DNA from: Heracleum sosnowskyi | Taxonomy: Eukaryota > Streptophyta > Magnoliopsida > Apiales > Apiaceae | Assembly (NCBI GenBank): GCA_030848705.1 | Contig: CM061235.1 | Coordinates: forward strand, 134,671,228 to 134,735,227 | Length of the DNA stretch: 64,000 nt | Reading direction: 5' to 3' | Shown here: piece after piece, positions 1 through 10,259 of the stretch | Layout: every line of letters begins with the position of its first letter | Numbering within the stretch: position 1 is the first letter of the stretch | Translations under genes and position numbers: made by a program | The notes under the pieces: model-generated | Told to the model about the DNA's origin: nothing | Databases searched by the model: none | Seen by the model: the letters and a program-made list of their open reading frames with translations, nothing else

Positions 1-1744
1 CAAAAGGTCGACAAGTTACGACAAATGGCTAACATATTTTATTTTGTCATGTAAGGACATTTAATTAAATCATTTTTAAATAAAATACTCCCACATGTTA
101 TTTTGACTTGAAACTTTGGGAATGTCACTAATAACTAAAAATAATTTTAGAAAAAGTTTCATGATTTTATGAGAACATTTTTTTTCGGAACTCCTAAAAA
201 TAGTTTGGTTTAATTCGGGGTTTACGAAACGTCCACCAAATTATTAGAAACCCCAAGGTCAATTTTTACCAAAAGGTTTATAATATATTTGAAGACTTTT
301 TGCATTGCTCTCATATTTTTTAAAATGTTTTGAAGAAATTCTAATGAAATGGGTTTGTTGCTTCGTTACATAATTATCGCCTATTTCGTACCAATAGAAT
401 TTTCTTTAATATTTTAAGTTAAACTTTTTCCTACATTTTTATGTGCTGGATTATCTAGGTTCAATGTACCAACATGTTTCATTATTTTATAAAATGCTTG
501 ATACTTATTTTTGTACATTGGTCATTAGCCTCCAAAATTGCCTATTAATACCACACTAAACCAACTCATTTTCTTCAAGCCTTTTGGGTCCTAGAAATAC
601 TGGTGTTTTCTCTCTAGAAAACCACATTTTTCAGAGTACCAAAAGCCTTCAAAAGATTTGGATAACAACGCTTTGTTCTTCCTTGGTTAATCAATCTTAA
701 GCTTTGTTTTTCATCCATTTCATGTGATTTGATAAACCATTTGGCCATTATACTTTGGGAAGCTCTTTAGCTTGTTTTAGGCAGTCCCAAAATGCTCCTA
801 ATTGACTATTTGAGTCACCAGTTAACTCATCTTGAATTACATTCAAACAGTACCCATTAATGCCTTGTTTTGGTGGTGTATTTGACTTGTTTTTGGTGTA
901 TTTCTAAAACCATTTGGCCAAGATTTTATAGGAAGCCCCTTGAATATTATTTTTCAGCCTAATAAGTGTTATTGTATGAGTATTTGCGTCACCTTTAATC
1001 TCTTCTTGAATATCATTCAAGTGGTGCTCATATTCGGTAATTTTAGTGGTGTTTTTGGCTTGTTTTGGGCTTGCTTTAACACCATTCGGCAAAGCTTATT
1101 TTAAAAGTGCTCTTGCACATTTTAGGCAGCGCTAAGAGTGTTCTTTGTTGTGTCTTTGAGACACTATTGATACCTCCCCGCATACCTTTCAATTGGTGCT
1201 CATTTTGGACAGTTTTGGTGTTGTTTTCTTACATTTGTCACCAATTATACACTTGTTCTTAAATTTAATTCTTAAGTGTATCTTGACAAATTGTAAGATA
1301 TTAAAAGAAGTATCTTAAAGTATTTATTGACTCCTTTTTAATTCTTTAATAATCACTTGGTCAACATTTGATTAGAAAAGCAAATAAACTATCTTTTAAT
1401 TCGTGCTTAAAAACAAATAAAACTTGTTAATACCTTAAGTGGTTTTTAAACTTGTTTAAGTTTTATGTCAAAATAAATATTCTTCTAGTCTTGATTCATA
1501 TAAGTTTTTTTGAGCCTTAACTGATCTAAAATCTTTTAAAGGATTTAAGAATAAGACTATTCGAATTTGTTTTTAACTAAACAATTCAAACTATTCGGCC
1601 ATTTTTCTTAAAATTTCATTCGGCCAAATTATTCTTGAGTTATGTAGCTTGTTTGATATTTTATGAAAAAATCATAACTTGATATATCTCATTCTTATTT
1701 GTCTTAATACAACACTAGTAAGTGTATATTTAATGGTAGATAGT
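1..1744. repeat. Degenerate retrotransposon-like DNA with imperfect tandem repeats
   Basis: I see no gene. Between about 732 and 1235 there are three diverged copies of a 160-180 bp unit. Each starts near a CCATTtGGCCA or CCATTCGGCA motif and contains GGAAGC- and AGTGtT-like blocks and a tTTGGTGgTgTTtttg block. 'TTCGGCC' recurs at about 1594 and 1620. Such decayed tandem arrays are common in LTRs and untranslated regions of plant retrotransposons. Together with 2040-2580 this may be one old LTR region, but no boundary can be fixed. Confidence 0.4.
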
Positions 1745-1897
1745 TTAGGGCAAACGTTTGTTACAACAAACGGTACCGCCAAAACTTTCTGTGGTACGTG
1801 TAAATGATGGGTCCCCCATGTATGCACACCAAAAAGCCCACTATACATGTACCATAGAAACTTTTCACGGTACGGTTTGTTATAGAAAACGTTTGAT
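1745..1897. mobile_element. 153-bp fold-back MITE, Mutator-like
   Basis: The two halves are inverted copies of each other. The left arm carries CAAACGTTTG, AACAAACGGTACCG, AAACTTTCTgTGGTAC. The right arm carries the complement in reverse order. The flanks are GTAGATAGT (1736-1744) and GTAGATTGT (1898-1906), a 9-bp target duplication with one mismatch, as expected for Mutator-like elements. The outermost bases pair poorly, so the exact ends are uncertain by a few bases. There is no coding capacity. Confidence 0.65.
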
Positions 1898-2039
1898 GTA
1901 GATTGTCTCTTATATTTAATTTATCTATATTCGGCTAAACCGGATATTATATAAATTAATATACTTAGTTTTTATTTATATTAACTTGTTGGACTTGTTA
2001 ATATTTTATACTTGTCTTCTTGTTCTATTTTTATTGTAG

Positions 2040-2580
2040 TACATTCTTAATCATCAAACAGAAAGGGTTTTCAAGTCGTAGTACTTGTATTATATCCTTT
2101 GATGTGAGATGAAGTGAAGTGAGGAGAATTTCTCACTCTAAGACCCAAGTCCTAGACACTTCAACGAGGAGTTGAGTGTCTTTGCATCATGAGGAGGAGA
2201 AACGATCCAAGATCTAAGATCCAAAACCGTAAAAGAGTGTTGATACGAAGTCTATGCAAGGGTTAATTACATAGCATTTGAAGAGGTAACCGGGAGTTAC
2301 GCTCCATAAATAATCTTGTAAGGGGTAAATTATATTATTTTGAAGAAGTAACGGGTAGTTAGGCTCTAAGATATTATATGGTTGTTTTAAAGGCTTCTCT
2401 GCATACTATAAGGAGTGTTTTACTTATAGTGGAAGAAATCTTGAGTCCGTAGAGGAGCTCGGGGACTGGAGTAGGGGTGTTCGAATCCGTTAGGGGATTG
2501 CGGCATCACGAACCAGGATAAAATTGATTGTGTCGTACTCTTGATCTTTTTCTCTTTTATATTCCACATTTTATATTACC
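2040..2580 (+). repeat. Probable Copia (SIRE/Maximus-like) LTR 3' part, remnant
   Basis: The stretch has higher GC than its surroundings and an order of motifs typical of the R-U5 part of large Copia LTRs: GTGGAAGAAATCTTGAGTCC, then GGAGCTCGGGGACTGGAGTAGG, then a GAACCAGGATAAAATTGaTTGTGTC block (about 2510-2535). I recognise this pattern from SIRE/Maximus LTRs. No partner LTR, primer site or coding region follows, so it is a fragment or old solo LTR. Moderate confidence only. Confidence 0.4.
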
Positions 2581-2679
2581 TATTTATAAGTAATTAATTT
2601 TAAAAGGAGAAAGAGAATTAAAAAATGCTAAACTCAACTTTTAAAAATACGATAAACTATTTAACCCTATCAAAAATTT

Positions 2680-2995
2680 CGGGAGAGGGTTGCAATGCCT
2701 CTTTGCAGGCTTTCCCTTTGCGGCTTTGCAGGTTGTCTCTACCTGTCCCATAGTGGATGTTCGCTCGTACCGGCTCTTGCAACTCTTGTCATTCTGTAAG
2801 CTGGTTCGTGGTGGCACTTGTGGGTGATGCGGAACTTAGATCGTTTACGCCTACTTTTATAATGCCGATGTGAGGGTATCACCCTCTTATATGAAAATTT
2901 AGTTGATGATAATTGTATCAGCCTAGTTAGCCATTGTGGGTAATCTCTTAGGAGATGTATGCGGCTTTATTTCTTGTACTCCTTAAAAAAATATG
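2680..2995. repeat. GC-richer transposon-like fragment, family unknown
   Basis: The block begins near GGGAGAGGGTTGCAATGCCT and contains internal repeats of CTTTGCAGGCTTT and GGCTTTGCAGG. It ends near a CTTGTACTCC string followed by an A-run. This could be the 3' untranslated end of a non-LTR retrotransposon, but there is no reverse transcriptase and no target duplication to support that. From here to 3532 the DNA is AT-rich and I see no feature. Confidence 0.25.
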
Positions 2996-3532
2996 TACAT
3001 GCAAATCATAATAACATAAAAGGTCCATTTTGAAAATCTTGTGAATAATAGTTATAATTTCAGATACTTTCTTTAAATCAAATATATTAAAGTAAATTTT
3101 AATTATATGTTCTTTTCTAAAAATTCGAAATATCTTTCTATATAAATTCGAATATGTCTTCTTTTCTAGTTTCCCTATGTTAAAGAAATTTTTAGTTATA
3201 TATATTCCCTAAAAATACGATTCTTCTTCCTTAAAAATCAATTGTTTTTTATATTTTTAATACGTTAAAAGAAAGTTTTAATTATTAAAAATTACAAAAA
3301 AAAAATTACTTTTTATGTTTCTCACTAATCCGCGTTTCGCGACAACCTTATAATTTTTTTTCAAAATACTGAAGTATAATTATTTAAGAAACAAATTTGA
3401 GAAATGAATATCTAAAATAGTATATAAAGTAGTGAATACAAAATTTATTGTACAAATTAAATATACATAAACAACAAAATAAACCATTTACTCATATTTT
3501 TTCTATTTATATCGATTTGTGTCATGCTTACT

Positions 3533-4694
3533 GTTAGTCATAGAGGCATTCCTGTAAACATTTAAATAACAAGCCTATAGTATTGTGTCACTTACTTGAC
3601 CCTTTAACTAGGGGATCCCTTTGTTTTCAAAGATTCTATAAAATGTACTTAGTTCAATTGTAATCTCAGTATCTGTAATTATTAAATAAGTCTTAAATAT
3701 GACTTGGAAGAAGATCACAAGATCATGCCTCAAGACAGTTGAAGATAAATTGAAGAATAAAGAAGCTGCATAAATGGAGATTGAAATTTGGCTAAGTCAT
3801 GATTATAGAAGTCCAAAATGAACTAATTCGAGAAGTCACCAATTCGAGAAATGTAACATTGAAGATTCGAGAAGTCAAGTGTATTGATTCGAGAAGTGAA
3901 GAAATGAACTAATTCGATATGTCTTAATTAGAGAAGTCAATACATAGATTCGAGAAGTGTCAGAAATATTGATTCGAGAAGTGAAGATAGTCAATTCGAG
4001 AAGTGAAGATAGTCAATTCGAGAAATCAGCTTGTACTGATTCAAGAAGTCAATTCGAGAAGTTAGTTTATACTGATTTGAGAAGTACAATTATCGAATCA
4101 ATGTTTCAAGAGATATCGAATGGGGGACTTAGCAAATTTTCTAATCAGCAACAGACAAGATTTTGGAGATAAAGAATCAAATCAAGCCAAGACATTTGCA
4201 ATGGTCTCAATCGTTGCAGTATGCACATGAAAAGCCTACAAAGAAGCTCAGAGAGTCAGTCAAAGAGAACAGCTGTGGACTTGACAGTATGCAAAACAAG
4301 GGATGTTCACAAGATGCCAACTTTCACCAAAATAGTATAGACAGAGTTTGACAATCTTTTTGTCTATTACAAGTTTTGTAAAATCAAGTTGTGTGCAGTT
4401 TTATAAGTACGCAACTTCCTTATCTTTAGTTGCAAGTTTTTCATTATAATATAAGTTGTATATCTCTGAGAAAAATGAAGCTAAGAATTTGAGTTCACTG
4501 TTTGTAGCATCTTTTAATCTAATACAATATTGGATTTAAAGTAAATTTGTGTGTTGTTATTCCGCAAAATCTTGATCACAACATACATATTTAAGCTACA
4601 AGAATTAAAAATTTAAAACGAAGATAATCAAATAAACAACAGATAATACATTCACCCCCTCTATATTATTTTTTAGTGAAACTCATATTCAACA
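3533..4694 (+). mobile_element. Probable solo LTR of a Ty1/Copia element
   Basis: The 1,162-bp segment begins TGTTAGTC and ends ATTCAACA, giving the TGTT...AACA ends of Copia LTRs. Near the 3' end it has the string ATTCACCCCCTCTA (about 4651-4664), which many plant Copia LTRs carry shortly before their end. The flanks are CTTAC (3528-3532) and CTTAT (4695-4699), a 5-bp target duplication with one mismatch. There is no internal region or second LTR, so recombination between LTRs probably removed the body. Short ORFs inside are repeat artefacts. Confidence 0.6.
3827..4060. promoter_or_regulatory. Array of ten TTCnnGAA (heat-shock-element-like) motifs in the solo LTR
   Basis: TTCGAGAA occurs exactly at 3827, 3843, 3866, 3888, 3949, 3973, 3995, 4017 and 4053, and TTCAAGAA at 4040. 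Most are embedded in GATTCGAGAAGT or AATTCGAGAAGT. Degenerate versions lie at about 3912, 3928 and 4076. TTCnnGAA is the two-unit core (nTTCnnGAAn) bound by heat-shock factors, and the LTR of Arabidopsis ONSEN/COPIA78 is heat-activated through such sites. The position inside the U3 part of an LTR fits a promoter/enhancer role, which is inference. A plain tandem repeat without binding function is the alternative. Confidence 0.5.
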
Positions 4695-5387
4695 CTTATT
4701 GTGACCGCTTATTGTGACCGACACCCATTATAATATAAATTTATTGATGAAAACTATATAGACACAACATTAAGGTACAGAACAATCAAAATTTAAGTAC
4801 TACAATTGAAAATGTTAATATTTATATCAATTTGTGTCCAGCTTATTGTCGCCGACACCCGTTTTAATATAATGAGCCGTTTGATCGGAGATAATTAACA
4901 AACGTAAAGAAAAATAATTGGGTTCATTCCCTTTGTTGATCTTTGTTTTGGTAAAGTTGCATTTACTTTTGACCCTTTTAGTTTAATGTTTACCTCGTAA
5001 TCCTCGTAAACCATTCCGCACCTCTCGCTAAATTTTCCTCTTCCATCGTTGATTTCTTTTATATTTTGATTTATAATTTATATTTTATATTATAAATAAT
5101 AGTTTAACATGTAATTATTTTTAAAAACTAAAATATGATTTATAATTTAATATTTTTTTGTTATTTTATATGGTAATCATGTAATTTTTCATTACGTTTT
5201 TGGATCAAAACCAAACAGGTTCAAAACAAATCTAAAAACGTAAACTTTCGGGTTTAAAAGTTTAATTCTTATCCAAATATAAATTCCAAAAATTTGATTT
5301 GATAATCTAAAGTTTCGAATTTCGAATTTCGGATCGAGTATCAGCTTAATTTGCCATCCCTATGTATATGAGTCCTCCCGGGCTTAT
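4695..5387. repeat. Diverged direct repeats flanking the solo LTR; no gene
   Basis: CTTATTGTGACCG occurs twice in tandem (4695-4720), and GCTTATTGTcgCCGACACCC recurs at about 4848. The string TTTATATCgATTTGTGTCatGCTTAcTGT left of the solo LTR (about 3506-3534) matches one at about 4819-4850. The LTR therefore seems to have entered one unit of a short repeat of about 130-150 bp. The remainder up to the hAT-like element is AT-rich and shows nothing else. Confidence 0.4.
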
Positions 5388-6437
5388 TAGGAGTGTGCAT
5401 TCGGTCCGGTTAACCGAAAACCGAATAAAAAAAACCGAAATAATTTCGGTTCGATTAACCAAATTACTAATTTCGGTAGCATTATTTCTACTATTCGGTT
5501 ATTAACCGCGATTAACCGAAAAACCGAAATTTATAACCGAAATAATATAAATATAATAAAAAATATTAACATTAATAATAATATATATTTCTAATTGTAC
5601 GTATAGTTGCAGCTTACTGTCTCTTGTCATATGTATAATTTATAAATAAAATTATGGCTACTGTTCTCTCCTCTTTCTCTTGGCTAAGCCCCGCTTGTTT
5701 CCAGTTTCCAAGTCCAAGGAGATCAAGCGCAATGCTCTTTTAACGCAGAAACCTTAACAATAACTTGTTTAAACTTTAAAACAAATTGTTATTTCGTAAT
5801 CTACTGATTTGTAAGTCTGAATATCATTCCTGTACATGTGCAAGTTTTAAATCCATGTTAGGTTCCGTTTGACATTGCTTTCTGCAACAGCAATAACAGC
5901 TTTTTTCTGAAAAACAGCTAAAAAAGTGTTTTTTAAAATTTAAAAGCTGCTTTTCTGAAAATCGCTTTTGGTTGAAAAGTTGCTTTTAGAGAAAGTAGGT
6001 CCCCCATACTTTTGAAAAAAAACTGATTTTCAGCTTTTGCGGGAAGCATGTTTCAACATCAAAACTCACCAAAAACATTAATTTTTTATATTATACACCA
6101 AAACATGTATATATAAAAAATATTACCAAACAGTTATCTGATTTTCACAACAACACTTATTTTAACAACATTTTTTTCAACAGCATAACAATTTTTAACA
6201 GCAATCTCAAACAGAGCCTTAGTCTCGGATCCTTCCTAAATATTATAATTAACTTTTTTTTAGTTTCTAATATTTGTTAAGAAAGTTTTCTTTCCTTTTT
6301 TGAAATCTTGCTTGCTTTAAACAAATTTCGATTTTCGGCAATAATCAAAATAAAATATTTCGATTCGGTTTATAACCGAATTAATATTCGTTAGATTTTC
6401 GGTAGCCATTTTGATTGCATCTCGGTTTCGGTTAATA
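5388..6437. mobile_element. Degenerate non-autonomous hAT-like element (CGGTT/AACCG-rich ends)
   Basis: The left end reads TAGGAGTGTGCATTCGGT, close to the TAGGGGTGTGCA ends of a large plant hAT-type family. It is followed by many CCGAA, AACCG and TTCGGTT subterminal motifs (5398-5540). The same motifs in inverted order occur at about 6327-6435 (TTCGATTCGGTTTATAACCG, TTTCGGTTAAT). The right terminus is decayed and no 8-bp duplication is visible, so the right boundary is approximate. A PIF-like MITE is nested within. No transposase is present. Confidence 0.5.
5861..6218. mobile_element. 358-bp PIF/Harbinger-like (Tourist-type) MITE nested in the hAT-like element
   Basis: The terminal inverted repeats are GGTTCCGTTTGACATTGC on the left and the complement of GCAATCTCAAACAGAGCC on the right. 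The flanks are TTA at 5858-5860 and TTA at 6219-6221, the 3-bp duplication typical of PIF/Harbinger. Internal arms share further inverted similarity (CAACAGCAATAACAGC against the complement of GTTATGCTGTTG). Non-coding. Confidence 0.75.
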
Positions 6438-7900
6438 CCCAGGAGGCAGGACCATGTTACAATTAGCCAGGTACATTTCCTGTCATATCTGCCCTGATGG
6501 AAAACTCAATTTACCAGGAATCTAGGCAATTTGGAAGTAATTTTGTATGAATAGTTTTTCTTTGTATCCGCACCACAAAGGGCAGTTGCTACTTGCGGCA
6601 TTTAGAAACTAGTTTGCCACAATTAGAGAGACATGTATATTTTTCAATACTATTAGTTCGTCCTTTCGTGTTACACCAACAAGAGAAGGTTCTGGGCAGC
6701 TTCTATGAAATTTTCAGCCTTGCACATTTCAGACTTTCAACAATTTGCTGGAACTGAGTTTGGTAGAAGAATTCAGCTGAAACAGCACGGTTATATATAT
6801 ATATATATAGTACTAACATGTGGTATTCATTTAGTTAGACAGTACTGCACACATATAAATCGAATAGCGAGTGCTTCTAAATAATGTACAAGATTTGTCA
6901 TAGCGGACACCAAGTCGCGTTTCTGATCGAGGAATTTGTGTGTAATTGAGCATAAACCAAAGAAAAGTGCTTTTAGAAGCGGATAATTAATTAATTTCAA
7001 AAATAACTAACCTATATAAGAAATGTCTTGCCAAGATGATGACCCTAAAGTCTTGATGTAAAAAAATGGTGACAAATAAAGTAGCTTACTACAGTGTCAC
7101 CAAAACAGATATACTACTTAGGGAAATTGGTTCATCCCCTATATCAGATTGTAATATATCGCTACATATCCAAACCTGAATTCAAATGAATCTGCAAAAT
7201 TACTACTATTAGCTATGGTTGTTCAGATCATGTCTAGATAATATCTTGAAAGATAAAAAATGAAGTAGTACAATATAGAGCACGCTCTAGGGAAGGCTAG
7301 GAGGACTAAGTAAAGCAAGTGAAATGAAAGCACTATTTAGGGTTTCTATGGTCTCATTATCACGCACCCTTATATGGGCATCATGGATCCACTATCTACA
7401 TATATATCCATACTTACCTCATCTTTCGAATTGAAAGGAACCCCAGCAACACCTAACAATCAGACACGCACAGCACAGAGATTTATCAATCTATCTGTAT
7501 TTATGTACCATGTGTGGTCCTTGGTTTTTTGTAAAGTTGTGATAATAAATGAAAGAGATGTCTGTCTTAAAGTTTTGACAACTCTAGGGCAAGCATATGC
7601 ATCAGACTATGAGAGAGATCGATTACACTGATTGATAGTACTTATTAATATTATCTGTACATGTACTACTATTAATTTAGAGAGAAAGAAAGGGCAGCAT
7701 GTATTTATAGAAAGAAACTGTGGGCACGTTGAAAATTGTCTCAATGGATTGTATATGTATTCCGGAATCCATTCCATTTCGAAAAAGGTTATCGGGATAC
7801 CAATAAGGCTAGTGCAATCCATGAGCGTCTTCCCCAATCTTGGGGTCAGATCACGATGAACAATTGATTCAGCATATTTATCATGCTTAATTAATAAATA
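6438..7900. other. Intergenic DNA without a supportable gene
   Basis: The longest open frames are 7374-7631 (+), 7632-7859 (+) and 7607-7837 (-), all under 90 codons and matching no family I recognise. There is a short (TA)n run near 6791-6808. The stretch 7730-7860 has some internal complementarity (CAATGGATT against AATCCATGAG), but the arms are too short and bulged to call a microRNA precursor. Confidence 0.5.
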
Positions 7901-8031
7901 ATATATATGTGCTAAGTAAGCAACAATTATCTACCACAAAACCGGAAGCATTATTATTCTTAATAACCAATATATATGTGCTAAGTATACAACAATTATT
8001 TGCCACGAAACCGGAAGCATTATTATTCTTA
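7901..8031. repeat. Two-copy tandem duplication, 69-bp period
   Basis: The unit TATATGTGCTAAGTA...CCGGAAGCATTATTATTCTTA occurs at about 7901-7962 and again at about 7970-8031, with a few substitutions (TAAGTAAGCAAC against TAAGTATACAAC; CTACCACAAAA against TGCCACGAAA). The inverted-repeat element at 8031 inserted at the edge of the second copy. Confidence 0.75.
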
Positions 8032-9435
8032 GAGTAAATAGCAGTTTGCACCCCTTTACTTTGGGCGTTTTTTCGATTTGGTCCTGAATAATGTTCTGTA
8101 GCAGAATGCACCCTTATGTTTAATTGTCGCTTCGATTTGCACCCCTTTGACCAAATTCCGTTAATTTTGACTGTCACCGTTAATTACAGTAGGGGTAAAA
8201 TTGGAAACAGATAAAACAATGCATCAATGTTGCAGCCTTGTGTGTACAGAGTGAAAATGTCGGGCCTGAATACATTAATCAGTGATTGGCACTCAGATTT
8301 GGACACGAGAACATGAATTCATCTTCACCCTCTATCAAATTCAAAGCTCGAGCAATGATTCTCAAAAATTCAATAGCAGGCACGAAAAGGGAACCAAGAC
8401 AAGCACTTCCCAAATTTTTGGATAAAGCCCTTTGGAAGCAAAACTGAGTATTGGATTGCATTCCTCTGAGGTAATACAGAGCAATCACTCTACTAACTGT
8501 TTGATTAGCAACATTCCTCATAACTTCAGTAGTCCAAGCCAAGCTCAGCACCAATGCAGTTATTACCAATGGTGTAAAGTAGAAATTCAATGACCCGATT
8601 ATGGCAAACATCCACACCAACATCCAGATAAATCCAGCCCCAAGCATCCAGTAAGTAGGCTCATTTAAATCATGGAACTTTGACACCGGTTCAAGGGATT
8701 TAATCAGGACTTTACAGCAGAAATTAATTCTTGGAGTAACCCAACAAGAATACAAGCCATTACAAATGGAAAACATAATAAGGGCTACTCCAACGCCATC
8801 TGTGGGGGGCTTCTGGAAGCAAATTAATAGAATTCCGGCAGAAAGAGTTAGAAGGAAGGAGCTCCAAAGTATAATGTAAACCATAAATTTAGGCCACATT
8901 CTGACAGTAAATTGCCACATGAACGCAAGCGTAATGCTAAGAAAAGAGATAGCTACAGCCTGTGGCAGAAAAAACTGCAAGAGCCTCTTCTCTTTTCTCC
9001 TCGTATCCCCTGCTTTAACTAACCCTTCAACACCCTTGTACACAAGAAAGAACACTAGTGCAGTCACCTGTGTTTATAGCGTCAACGCTTCTAGAAGAAG
9101 GTGGGGTACTGCCTGGAGCAACTTCAGCTTCGCTCTTGAAAGAAGCCATTCATGTTATTAGTTGGGGGTATGAAGATAAAACAGATTGGGGAAAGGAAGT
9201 ATAGAACAGTTGCTTCATTCCTAAAAGGGCTGCCTTTAATTAGGTTTTTTGTTATCTGTTTCCAATTTTACCCCTGCTGTAATTAACGTTGACAGTCAAA
9301 ATTAACGGAATTTGGTCAAAGGGGTGCAAATCGAAGCGACAATTAAACATAAGGGTGCATTATGTTACAGAACATTATTCAGGACCAAATCGAAAAAACG
9401 CCCAAAGTAAAGGGGTGCAAACTGCTATTTACTCT
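8031..9435. mobile_element. Gene-capturing TIR element (Pack-MULE-like)
   Basis: The 1,405-bp element is bounded by long terminal inverted repeats: 8031-8214 and 9250-9435, starting AGAGTAAATAGCAGTTTGCA and ending with its exact complement. The repeats match over about 185 bp with few differences. TATTCTT directly flanks both ends (8024-8030 and 9436-9442), a 7-bp target duplication. Long repeats around a host-gene fragment fit Pack-MULEs. Their usual duplication is 9 bp, so the superfamily is inferred rather than proven. No transposase is encoded, so mobility would depend on another element. Confidence 0.75.
8279..9067 (-). pseudogene. Captured fragment of a CTL1-type choline-transporter-like protein
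   Basis: A 262-codon frame on the minus strand encodes several hydrophobic membrane segments and the family signature TTEVMRNVANQTVSRVIALY, then YYLRGMQSNTQFCFQRAL, then NLGSACLGSLFVPAIEFLR and EGEDEFMFSC. I recognise these from plant CTL1/CHER1-like proteins of the SLC44/PNS1 choline-transporter family (about 700 residues). This copy lacks the N-terminal part and stops at the point where the family continues with its C-terminal membrane region. The first codon of the open frame is GTG (9065-9067), with an in-frame TAA three codons upstream. An ATG at 9147-9149 opens a short frame that is out of register by one base. The frame has no intron-like interruption. It is a transduplicate, probably not a functional transporter. 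Confidence 0.75.
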
Positions 9436-9453
9436 TATTCTTATATACAACAG

Positions 9454-10226
9454 TGATGGGCTAAAAATAATCCTAAATACATAATTAATATTGCATTAAT
9501 TAAATCTAGTTGGTCCATAAATAAGGCTCATTAATAAGGCCCGAAACTCTAATTAAATATTAATTTTGTAATTAATATTTGGGTTAGAAGTACAACCTGT
9601 ATTAGAAGACGTCCAATACAGACTTATTCTAATACAATTGGGCTTGTTTCAATACAAGTCCGTTATGATATGGAAACAACTCCTATAAGGAAGGATCTAG
9701 AATTAATCCTTATACACCGTCAAGGATAAGACTTATCATTCAAGGAAGTGATAATACTTATCCACCGTCAAGGATAAGACTTATCCTTCTTATCCTTCAA
9801 GGATAAGACTTATCCTTTAAGGAAGTGATAATATTTATCCACTGTCAAGGATAAGATTTATCCTTCAAGAAAGTGATAATACTTATCCACCGTCAAGGAT
9901 AAGATTTATCCTTCAAGGAAATCAATATTTATCCACTAAGCTTCTAAACGCCTATATAAAGGGTCTGACCCCTCATCTCAGAACTACGTTTTAGACTTCA
10001 TCCTCGAATAAGGACATACAAGTCACTACGTCCTTGGTGTACCCCAGCCGCCATAGCCCCGAGGGCAACACCAAGAACTACGTTTTTTGGCTTGATTCTC
10101 ATCAATAGTTGAGATACGTAGGCATCTTGTGATGACACATTTAGTCACGAAATACGAGAACAACCATTAAAGCTTGAAGCTCACAAACCCTAGCATTAAT
10201 TATACCCTATTTTTTATTTCATAACA
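9454..10226 (+). repeat. 5' LTR of the Tat element (773 bp)
   Basis: It starts TGATGGGCTAAAAATAA and ends TTTCATAACA. It aligns with the 3' LTR at both ends: 9454-9582 with 16656-16786, and about 10025-10226 with 16787-16983. The middle, 9583-10024, is absent from the 3' copy. The U3 part carries the palindromic array at 9722-9913. The sequence CTATATAAAG at about 9952 is a good TATA box for the LTR promoter. Confidence 0.92.
9722..9913 (+). repeat. Five palindromic AAGGATAAGACTTATCCTT repeats in the 5' LTR
   Basis: Near-perfect 19-bp palindromes start at 9722, 9770, 9799, 9847 and 9895, with spacings of 48, 29, 48 and 48 bp. The 48-bp unit also contains GAAGTGATAATActTATCCACcGTC. The array lies about 40 bp upstream of the TATA box, so it is probably an enhancer-type repeat. 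GGATAA and TATCC are cores known from plant MYB and I-box type promoter elements, but binding here is inference. Confidence 0.8.
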
Positions 10227-10228
10227 TT

Positions 10229-10246
10229 TGGCGCCGTCTGTGGGAA
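10229..10246 (+). other. Primer binding site of the Tat element
   Basis: TGGCGCCGTCTGTGGGAA follows the 5' LTR after a 2-base spacer. This TGGCGCC-type primer site is widespread in plant Gypsy elements. It would pair with the 3' end of a host tRNA to prime minus-strand synthesis. Confidence 0.9.
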
Positions 10247-10259
10247 AAGAACATCAACC

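Noticed and set aside
3827..4085. CRISPR-like look of a short repeat (ATTCGAGAAGT) with variable spacers
   Set aside because: The repeat is about 11 bp, spacing is irregular, the sequence sits in a plant LTR, and no cas genes are possible in this context.
3957..4172. 71-codon ORF on the plus strand
   Set aside because: It is produced by the tandem GATTCGAGAAGT repeats within the solo LTR and has no family features.
7374..7859. Overlapping 75-85 codon ORFs and a possible microRNA-like fold at 7730-7860
   Set aside because: No protein motif. The complementary arms are short and bulged, and no known mature microRNA sequence is present.
8279..9067. Functional choline transporter gene
   Set aside because: N- and C-terminal parts are missing, the start is GTG with a nearby upstream stop, and the fragment lies between transposon inverted repeats.
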